From Rhodothermales bacterium (GTDB lineage: Bacteria; Bacteroidota; Rhodothermia; Rhodothermales; UBA10348), in assembly GCA_013003255.1 (NCBI GenBank), contig JABDJZ010000240.1, positions 1 through 6,980 on the forward strand: a DNA stretch of 6,980 nt, written 5' to 3'. The notes under the pieces were generated by a model, which did no database searches, was not told the DNA's origin, and saw only the letters and a list, made by a program, of their open reading frames with translations. A program made the translations under genes and the position numbers. Shown in pieces: positions 1-5,862 of this stretch (within the stretch, counting starts at the first letter, position 1; each line of letters starts with the position of its first letter).

Positions 1-1
1 T

Positions 2-2935
2 GAAATGATTCCGTCGGCTTCGCACAGCGCCGCCGACATCGCCGCCAACTACGCCGTGGTGGAGAGTGGTACTTCCATGGCCGCTGCCCACGTATCCGGT
101 GCTGCTGCGCTACTACTCTCCAAGGAGACCAACATGTCGCCGGCACAGGTCAAGAACGCGCTCATCGCGATGGCGGATGCGCGGGTGTTTGGCGCCCCGG
201 CCGGTACCACGGACAAGGGCCTCTGGATTGGTGGGGAAGCAACGGCCAGCCTGAATGTGCCGCCCTTCTTCCAGTTCGCGGTTGCCTCAGGTAATACGCT
301 TAATCTGAATGGCGGCGTCCACGTCGGTGTGGAGTCAGGCCTCAGTTCCACGATGAACGGCAACATCTACTCCACGGGTGACCTTTCATTTGAGGGCAGT
401 GGCAATCTGGTTGAAGGCTTCGGCTACTACCGGGGGGACCTGGCCGGTTCTTCCTCCAGCTTCCAGCCCCGCTACAACCCGGCTGACCAGGCCGTGCACC
501 AGCGGGTTGACGAGATCGCGATGCCGTACCTGAACGCGGACAGCTTCTCAAACCTTGCCACCACCAACTACGGCAACTCGCTGTTCCTTTCCGGCGACTA
601 TGCGCTGGGCACGTGCCTGGAGCCTGCCATCTGGCACGTCAACGGTACTGTTGAGACCACTGGCCCCGTGACCTTCACCGGCTACGGCATCATCATCGCG
701 ACCGGCGACATCAAGGTGGGCCACGACATGTTCACGGCCATCACGGGCGATGAATCGCAGCTGGGCCTTTACACGGAAGGCAAGCTCGAGACCACGGCCA
801 GCCACGCCGACATCGCCGCGCAGGTCTACACCAATGGCACGCCGGTTCTCGAAGACGGAACTCGGATCCTGGGCAGCATTGTCACGCAGGGAGGCGTGGA
901 CTTCAAGGGTAGCGCTGAGGTGCTCTACCGTCCCGCGTCGCCGGCTTTGACTGAGCCCATCTGGCCCATCGGCAACTGGGATGGTGCCTGCCCGCAGATT
1001 GACACGTCGGGTGCACTTCCGGACCTGGCGATTTCAAACCCGACGGTTGACGAAGAGGCCGGGACGGCGCGCGTCGATCTGCAGCTTTCCTTCGCCACCT
1101 CGCAGACCATTTCGCTGAACTACCAGACCGTGGACGGCACGGCCGAGGCCGGGCGCGACTACACCGCCAAGAGCGGCACCGTGACCATCCCGGCCGGCTC
1201 CACGACCTGGACGCTGTTTGTGCCCATCTCGGCAGAGACCGTATACGAGGCGGGCCCGGAGAACTTCACGATGCAGTTCTCGGGCGAACAGAACGTCAAC
1301 CTGCTAAGCTCAGCAGCCGTCGTCACCATTGAAGACAACGATCCCGTTCCGTCTATCACGGCGAAGAATGGCTCTATTGGTGAAGGGAGTGGCTCCGGAA
1401 ACGCGACCATCTCACTGTCGAACCCGAGCCAGTTCCCGATCTCGTTTGACTACGGCACGAGTTCCGGAACGGCCAGCAGCCATGACTACACGGACGTTGC
1501 TGGAAGCCTGACCATCCAGCCCTACTCAAGCTCGGCCCAGGTTTCCATTCCCGTGGCTGAGGATCCCATGCCCGAGCCGTCAGAAACGCTGACCATGGCG
1601 GTCACGAATCCTCAGGGCGCCACCATCGCAGACGCCAGCGGCACGATCTCCATCACGGACAATGAGCCAAGCATCCGCATCCACAACAAGTCTGTGGATG
1701 AGCGGGACGGCACGATGTCAATCCGCGTATCGCTCTCCCACGCCAGCCCCTACGAGATCACGGCTACCTACGCCAGTTCTGACGGGACGGCCGGCACGGA
1801 TCGCTACGATGCCATCTCCGGTGCTCTGACGTTCCCGGCCGGTACCACGGAGCGTTTCCTGACCACGAATGTCTACGACAACGCGGTACCCGACTCCGAC
1901 CGTCACTTCACCGTAGCATTGGGCAACGTGACGCACGCACACGTCGGGGATGCCAACGCCACGGCCACGATCAAGGATGACGAACCGCACGTTTCGATCG
2001 CCGATGCAGCAGCATCCGAGGCAGCCGGCTCAATGAGCTTCACGGTCAGTCTGAGCCGCACGCCGGTCTACGCCGTAAGCGTCGACTACGCCAGCCTGGA
2101 CGCAACCGCCTTTGCCGGCGATGACTACCAGGCCGCCTTCGGATCGGTGAACTTCGCTCCGGGTCAGACCTCAAAGCAGGTCACGGTGAGCGTGGTCAAC
2201 GACTCCGAGTACGAGCGGGACGAGATGTTCACTGTGATGCTTTCCGGTGCGCAGGGTGCCCACATGGGTGACAATGGTGCGACCGGGACCATCCGGAATG
2301 ACGATGCGGCTCCGATGCCGGTGGGCACGAGCAGCACGAGCAGCACCAGCAGCACGACCGACGGCGGCGGCACTTCCGGCACCACCGATAGTGGCAACAC
2401 CTCGGGTACCACCGATGGCGGCAGCGCGACTGGCACGACGGACAGTGGCAGCTTCGGCTCCTCCTACCAGATGCTGGATACCTTCTCATCCATCTCATTC
2501 TCGGGAAGCAACGGAGCCACCTCCTGGAGTGGCAGTTGGATGGAGTTGGGCGAGTCCAACGGACCCACGAAAGGCAAAACACGCGTGGTATCACACGCGA
2601 TGTGCGACAGCGGAAACTGCGCCCGGTTCAACCCGAAGCGTGGCCAGAACGATGGTCTCTCCCGTGCTGCGGACCTGAGTGGGGCGACATCCGCAACGCT
2701 GTCCGTTTATGTACGAGGCCACAACTACAACGGCGCAAATGCGCGCCTCGAGGTCTCAAGCGGCTCCGGATGGACCACGCTGCACAGCTTCGCCGACGGT
2801 TCCACCGGTGGGCAGACGTTGACGTTCGACATCTCATCCTTCATCTCGTCGAATACCCAGATTCGCGTGAAGCAGTACTCCGCCGGTACGGGTGGGTACC
2901 TCTACCTGGACAACGTCGAGATCACGACCAACTAA
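2..2935 (+). CDS. Subtilisin-like (S8) serine protease with DUF7305-like module, four Calx-beta domains and C-terminal beta-sandwich domain (5'-partial)
   Basis: This is the C-terminal part of a large, presumably secreted serine endopeptidase. The reading frame is open to the window edge, so the methionine codon at base 5 is internal and not the start. Residues are numbered from it. The S8 signature GTSMAAAHVSGAAALLL lies at residues 22-38, with the catalytic serine at residue 24 (codon 74-76), followed by the helix SPAQVKNALI typical of subtilases. The catalytic Asp and His, the oxyanion Asn and any signal peptide would be upstream and cannot be seen. Next come a beta-rich module (about 95-308), Calx-beta domains at about 338-447, 448-555, 556-661 and 662-768, a low-complexity linker (769-820) and a C-terminal domain (821-976). 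Calx-beta domains bind calcium and act as rigid spacers. No type IX or PEP-CTERM sorting tail is present. Protease identity is secure from the serine motif, but the substrate is unknown. Confidence 0.9.
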   Translation, partial: EMIPSASHSAADIAANYAVVESGTSMAAAHVSGAAALLLSKETNMSPAQVKNALIAMADARVFGAPAGTTDKGLWIGGEATASLNVPPFFQFAVASGNTLNLNGGVHVGVESGLSSTMNGNIYSTGDLSFEGSGNLVEGFGYYRGDLAGSSSSFQPRYNPADQAVHQRVDEIAMPYLNADSFSNLATTNYGNSLFLSGDYALGTCLEPAIWHVNGTVETTGPVTFTGYGIIIATGDIKVGHDMFTAITGDESQLGLYTEGKLETTASHADIAAQVYTNGTPVLEDGTRILGSIVTQGGVDFKGSAEVLYRPASPALTEPIWPIGNWDGACPQIDTSGALPDLAISNPTVDEEAGTARVDLQLSFATSQTISLNYQTVDGTAEAGRDYTAKSGTVTIPAGSTTWTLFVPISAETVYEAGPENFTMQFSGEQNVNLLSSAAVVTIEDNDPVPSITAKNGSIGEGSGSGNATISLSNPSQFPISFDYGTSSGTASSHDYTDVAGSLTIQPYSSSAQVSIPVAEDPMPEPSETLTMAVTNPQGATIADASGTISITDNEPSIRIHNKSVDERDGTMSIRVSLSHASPYEITATYASSDGTAGTDRYDAISGALTFPAGTTERFLTTNVYDNAVPDSDRHFTVALGNVTHAHVGDANATATIKDDEPHVSIADAAASEAAGSMSFTVSLSRTPVYAVSVDYASLDATAFAGDDYQAAFGSVNFAPGQTSKQVTVSVVNDSEYERDEMFTVMLSGAQGAHMGDNGATGTIRNDDAAPMPVGTSSTSSTSSTTDGGGTSGTTDSGNTSGTTDGGSATGTTDSGSFGSSYQMLDTFSSISFSGSNGATSWSGSWMELGESNGPTKGKTRVVSHAMCDSGNCARFNPKRGQNDGLSRAADLSGATSATLSVYVRGHNYNGANARLEVSSGSGWTTLHSFADGSTGGQTLTFDISSFISSNTQIRVKQYSAGTGGYLYLDNVEITTN
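287..928 (+). other. DUF7305/PilX-like beta-rich module within the protease
   Basis: Residues about 95-308 of the protease do not look like subtilase or Calx-beta. They contain repeated short strands built around Gly-Asp/Asn turns, such as MNGNIYSTGDLSFEGSGN, IWHVNGTVETTGPVTFTGYG and IIIATGDIKVGHD, then LGLYTEGKLE and a closing GSIVTQGGVDFKGS. This order (strand, GN/GD turn, strand, a hydrophobic 'IIIATGDI' step, then a 'G-I-V-T-x-G' step) is what I associate with the beta-helical region of PilX-type minor-pilin/adhesin proteins annotated as DUF7305, and loosely with bactofilin-like folds. The assignment is from pattern memory, not a profile search. The single Cys in this module (LGTCLEP) and one shortly after it (DGACPQ) could form a disulfide. 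A surface adhesive or structural role is inferred. Confidence 0.5.
1016..2308 (+). repeat. Four tandem Calx-beta domain repeats
   Basis: Four successive units of about 106-110 residues share one layout. Each has a strand with an acidic start (VDEEAGTARV, IGEGSGSGNA, VDERDGTMSI, ASEAAGSMSF), a YxTxDGTA-like strand, a DY-containing loop followed by G-x-(V/L)-x-(I/F), a strand rich in V/T, an acidic E-x-(F/L)-T stretch, and a terminal strand ending in EDNDP, TDNEP, KDDEP or RNDDA. Unit boundaries fall at about bases 1016-1345, 1346-1669, 1670-1987 and 1988-2308. In known Calx-beta domains the acidic loops bind calcium, and tandem copies make a stiff extended stalk. The units are clearly related but well diverged, so the array is old and not a recent duplication. 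Confidence 0.88.
2327..2449 (+). repeat. Short tandem repeats encoding the Ser/Thr/Gly linker
   Basis: Two in-frame repeat blocks lie back to back. Bases 2330-2356 are three copies of a 9-base unit, agcagcac followed by g or c, coding for Ser-Ser-Thr. Bases 2369-2449 are three 27-base units coding for GTSGTTDSG, NTSGTTDGG and SATGTTDSG. Repeat lengths are multiples of three, so gain or loss of a unit by slippage would keep the reading frame. The product is a flexible, probably disordered tether of about 50 residues between the last Calx-beta domain and the C-terminal domain. Such Thr/Ser-rich linkers are common before binding modules in secreted enzymes. Confidence 0.85.
2465..2932 (+). other. 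C-terminal beta-sandwich-like (putative binding) domain of the protease
   Basis: Residues about 821-976 form a discrete domain after the linker. It starts with LDTFSS and contains SWSGSWMELGES, the cysteine pair CDSGNC (residues 867 and 872), a GLSRAADLSGATSATLSVYV segment, GSGWTTLHSFADGS, LTFDISSFI, IRVKQYS and a final YLYLDNVEIT strand. The order 'aromatic start, SGATSATLSVYV, WTTL, FDIS, IR, YLDNVEI' resembles the jelly-roll domains (MAM/CBM-like) that often end secreted proteases of marine and soil bacteria. There it usually helps bind substrate or cell surface. The two cysteines, four residues apart, could make a small disulfide loop. Ligand and exact family are not determinable by eye. 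Confidence 0.6.
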
Positions 2936-2955
2936 GCCTCTTCGCAAGGAAGGCA

Positions 2956-2990
2956 GAATTCCCCGGGGGTCCAGTGCCTCCGGGGAATTC
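2956..2990 (+). terminator. Strong hairpin after the protease gene, probable transcription terminator
   Basis: The arms 2956-2966 (gaattccccgg) and 2980-2990 (ccggggaattc) are perfect inverted complements. Pairing continues inward through a G-U, two G-C and a U-G pair to a five-base loop (2971-2975, ccagt), giving a 15-bp stem. It begins 20 bases after the protease stop codon. The following tract, gtgttt, is a poor U-run, so termination may need Rho or rely on stem strength. On the opposite strand the 3' flank is also only weakly T-rich, so two-way termination is possible but not shown. Confidence 0.65.
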
Positions 2991-3047
2991 GTGTTTGAAG
3001 GCGTTCCTAGCTACCCCGCCACAACGGAGCGTCCACATTGAATCGAG

Positions 3048-3068
3048 TTGCCGGCCCGGGCCAGGCAA
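3048..3068 (-). terminator. Small hairpin after the DUF5916 gene, possible terminator
   Basis: The arms ttgcc (3048-3052) and ggcaa (3064-3068) are complementary and enclose a GC-rich core, where ggc (3053-3055) can pair with gcc (3060-3062), leaving a ccgg tetraloop and one bulged base. The hairpin sits about 17 bases downstream of the DUF5916 stop codon on the minus strand. There is no T-run behind it on that strand, so this is at best an atypical terminator. Confidence 0.3.
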
Positions 3069-3085
3069 GTGACCGCCCTGAGTGA

Positions 3086-5746
3086 CTACCGGCTGATCCA
3101 GTAATTCAGCTTCAGGATGAAGGTGTTCTGCATGTCCTCGTCCACCAGCCCGCCGAGCTGCCCGAAGACGTCAAAGTCCGGGTTGCGAGCAAAACCGGAA
3201 CGTCCATGGTTCCAGACCAGGAAAAGCGTTGACCCGGGGATGTACTCCCACCGGAACACAAGATTGCTTTGAATGGAGCGTACCAGGAAGTCTGGCGATC
3301 CGAGAACGATCTCCGGTGCCGCTCCGTCCCCGTCGGGGTCTGCAAAGAGGAGTCCATCCTCTTCAGTAAGCGTGGAGCCTCCGTCCTGCCCGTATACCAG
3401 AAAGTCATACCCGCCGGGACGCTCCAATTCCTTGAAGTTGAGGTACTCGCCGGAGGCAACGAAAGGCTGGGCATACCACTGCACCGACATGTCCGGAGTG
3501 ACGGCCACGTCCAGTCTGATTGTGGCGCTGAAGCTGCTCTGTTTCAGCTCGCCGAACACATAGCGGGATCCGAAAGTGGCCGCGGCCAACGGATCCGGCC
3601 GCGCGGTTACGTACTGGGCAATGGTGTAGATGCGGGAGTACTCGGGGAAGAGGCTCAGATTGATTCCTGATGTGGCGCGCCAGGTGGCGCCACCCCCATA
3701 GAAACGGCCCCACCCGTCAAACTCATTTCTGGCGTAGGATGTCCAGACGTGGGCCGAAAGGGCTTTGCGCCCATCGCTGATCGCCACGAGGTTGACGTTC
3801 CAATTGGCCGGAAGGGCCATCAGGGGCCCGCCGCGCGTTCCGCCTGGACGTTGATTGCGGGCGCGGACATTGAGATTGAGGCGCCCGCTCCAGTAGTTCA
3901 GAAACTGTCCCCGCAGTCCCAGGAAGCCACCTCGTCCGGTGCGCACACCGCCATAGTTCCAGCTCTGCATCCAGGTGGAATTGATGTGGAAGCTTCGGAA
4001 CACCGGGCCCGGCTCAAGCCACCGACGTGTCAGCCGGATGCCGTGAAAAATCTGGTCGACGCTTGGAAGGAAACCCGCATCATTGATTTCGTAGCCGGGG
4101 GAGTAGGCAAAGAAGTCCGTCCCCACGAGCCAGTTGCCGGAGACCTTATCCAACTGGAAGGAGGTGGCGTAACCGGAGAGCGAGGTAGCGGAACTGTCCA
4201 GGGAGACATAATCCTGATCCGGTCGCTGGAAAAACCGCGCCGAAGAGCGCTGTAGGCGCGTTATGGCCGCCGCGTCACCCGCCACGCGCGATCCGGAGAC
4301 TGACCCATTGACCACGTAACGATTCCCTCCAAACCGGTGGAAGAAGTCCACGCCGGCCGCATACGCACTTTCGGGCAGGAATGTGAAGACGGGGTCGGAA
4401 AGGTCCCGGTTCACTGAGGTGCCCATAATGCCGACGCCGGACGATCCTCCTCGAAAGTCACGGCGCAGACTGACCACGCCGTAGTTCGCTCCGGGCTCCA
4501 CCGCCTCCGTAGAGCGAATCCCAGCCGGCGAAACCAGGTCAGCAGACTCGCGAGCAGTCACCGCATCCATGACGCCGATGGACCAGTTACCCGTTTGCCC
4601 GGACAATTTGGTGGCACCGAGTATGCTCGTGCTGGGTGGGTTGTCGACAAAACCATCGGCCCTGAAGGCCCGGCGGGAAGGTGGTCTTCCGACCCTCCTG
4701 GAGTAGAAGAGCTGGGGAGCGCCAAAGCTGAACCCTCCGCTGCCCGAGCCGAACTGAAACAGGTTCGACCCTTCCACAAAGAAGGGCCGGCGTTCTTCGA
4801 AAAAGGTCTCAAAGGCGGTCAGGTTCACCTCGGCCGGGTCTGCTTCAACCTGTCCAAAATCCGGGTTGAAGGTGGCATTGAGAGTCAAATCTGACGTGAC
4901 GCCGACGTTCAGGTCCAGTCCGCCGGTGACACTCTGCAGGCTGCCGTCGTGAAATGGGTTCGCTGGATTGGCGCCCTCCTGGTGATCCGTCTTGGCCACC
5001 GTGTAGGGCAGGATCTCGATCCGTCTCGGCGCCGACAGACCTCGCAGCCCATCCAAATGGCCGAAGTGGGAGGCGAAGCCTTGCTCCTCATTTTCCCACC
5101 AGCTCCAGGCAGACCACTCGCTTTTCCGGAAGATGAGTCGGGTAAAATTGATCCCCCAGACCTGCTCCTCCTGAGATGAGAAGCGCAACTGGGAGAACGG
5201 CACACGCATTTCGACCGTCCATCCTTCTTCGTCAATCCTGGTAACGGCGTCCCAGACCGGATCCCAGGAGAAGTCCTCGCTATCCGAGTCGTTGGTAGCA
5301 ATGAAATCACTCCGAACGCCGGCAGGGTTCACCGAGAACCGGAAGGCCGTTCGGTGGTCGTGATACGAATCGATCGACAGGATGAAGCGGTCACTTGACG
5401 TATTGCTGTCCCTTCGTCCCAGTCTACTGGCTATTCCGGACGGGTCAGAGTCATACAAGCGCGCCGCTACGTAGAGCGCCTGGTCATCGTAGGACACGCG
5501 CACCACTGTTCGCTCCGTGGCCTGCGCACCATCTTCCGGGTAGTCTTGCCGGAAGCCGTCGGCCTGGGGCGCGGCAGCCCAGATCGCGTCATCGAGGCGG
5601 CCATCTACGCGAGGGGCTCCGGCCTGCGCTGACACGGCCGTTATGCGCGGCGGTTCGGGGTTGATAAGGTCTGTCGCCATCTGTGCTTTGGCCGGGGTGG
5701 ACAGAGCAATCAGAGCGACGGCAACGATGCTGAGGCAACGGGACAT
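3086..5746 (-). CDS. CBM9-like domain plus DUF5916 protein, putative outer-membrane beta-barrel
   Basis: This 886-residue secreted protein has no known biochemical role. The chosen start (5744-5746) gives a clean signal peptide, MSRCLSIVAVALIALSTPAKA, with cleavage expected after AKA at residue 21. The in-frame ATG at 5947 would add 67 basic, low-complexity residues and overlap the next gene, so it is rejected. Residues about 44-225 match the CBM9-like domain that heads this family: PRVDGRLDDAIW (45-56), then VRVSYDDQALYVAARLYD and WTVEMRVPFSQLRF. The DUF5916 hallmark is at 293-326: FNPDFGQVEADPAEVNLTAF, then FFEERRPFFVEG. The rest is rich in alternating aromatic/polar strands and ends FILKLNYWISR, consistent with a C-terminal outer-membrane barrel. 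In place of a terminal aromatic residue it ends Ile-Ser-Arg. The family's length is usually about 700-900 residues, so this copy looks complete. No clear Shine-Dalgarno sequence precedes the start. Confidence 0.9.
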   Translation of the reverse strand: MSRCLSIVAVALIALSTPAKAQMATDLINPEPPRITAVSAQAGAPRVDGRLDDAIWAAAPQADGFRQDYPEDGAQATERTVVRVSYDDQALYVAARLYDSDPSGIASRLGRRDSNTSSDRFILSIDSYHDHRTAFRFSVNPAGVRSDFIATNDSDSEDFSWDPVWDAVTRIDEEGWTVEMRVPFSQLRFSSQEEQVWGINFTRLIFRKSEWSAWSWWENEEQGFASHFGHLDGLRGLSAPRRIEILPYTVAKTDHQEGANPANPFHDGSLQSVTGGLDLNVGVTSDLTLNATFNPDFGQVEADPAEVNLTAFETFFEERRPFFVEGSNLFQFGSGSGGFSFGAPQLFYSRRVGRPPSRRAFRADGFVDNPPSTSILGATKLSGQTGNWSIGVMDAVTARESADLVSPAGIRSTEAVEPGANYGVVSLRRDFRGGSSGVGIMGTSVNRDLSDPVFTFLPESAYAAGVDFFHRFGGNRYVVNGSVSGSRVAGDAAAITRLQRSSARFFQRPDQDYVSLDSSATSLSGYATSFQLDKVSGNWLVGTDFFAYSPGYEINDAGFLPSVDQIFHGIRLTRRWLEPGPVFRSFHINSTWMQSWNYGGVRTGRGGFLGLRGQFLNYWSGRLNLNVRARNQRPGGTRGGPLMALPANWNVNLVAISDGRKALSAHVWTSYARNEFDGWGRFYGGGATWRATSGINLSLFPEYSRIYTIAQYVTARPDPLAAATFGSRYVFGELKQSSFSATIRLDVAVTPDMSVQWYAQPFVASGEYLNFKELERPGGYDFLVYGQDGGSTLTEEDGLLFADPDGDGAAPEIVLGSPDFLVRSIQSNLVFRWEYIPGSTLFLVWNHGRSGFARNPDFDVFGQLGGLVDEDMQNTFILKLNYWISR

Positions 5747-5862
5747 GGGGATACGCGCCAAAATGAACGGAGGCCGGACCTGTATATGGACACGCCCAAC
5801 GGCCTGGTCGTTGCGCCGAGTACGGCGCCGAGCCCCAAAAAGGGGGGGCAGATCCGGGTGCC
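5747..5862 (-). other. Intergenic gap between the glutamate-synthase-like gene and the DUF5916 gene
   Basis: This 116-base stretch must carry the DUF5916 ribosome-binding region and any promoter of its own. On the minus strand it contains a -10-like TATACA (plus-strand 5781-5786), whose 3' end lies 34 bases before the start codon. No convincing -35 sits at the right distance. A 5-bp all-GC hairpin, gcccc (5832-5836) with ggggc (5845-5849), lies just after the upstream gene's stop. It lacks a T-run and is too short to call a terminator. No reading frame of note is present. Confidence 0.4.

Noticed and set aside
2536..3072. Open frame of 178 codons on the plus strand running past the protease stop codon
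   Set aside because: It overlaps the well-supported C-terminal domain of the protease in another frame. Its product is Arg/Pro/Ala-rich with no motif, and it reads through the terminator hairpin.
3749..4255. Open frame of 168 codons on the plus strand
   Set aside because: It lies fully antisense to the DUF5916 gene, whose protein has clear family motifs. Its translation shows no recognisable domain, and such frames are expected opposite GC-rich genes.
5781..5786. TATACA as a -10 promoter element for the DUF5916 gene
   Set aside because: No credible -35 sequence is found 16-18 bases upstream, so it is not listed as a promoter.
5823..5830. Palindrome cggcgccg in the gap between the minus-strand genes
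   Set aside because: An eight-base GC palindrome without a loop is expected by chance in GC-rich DNA and has no supporting context.
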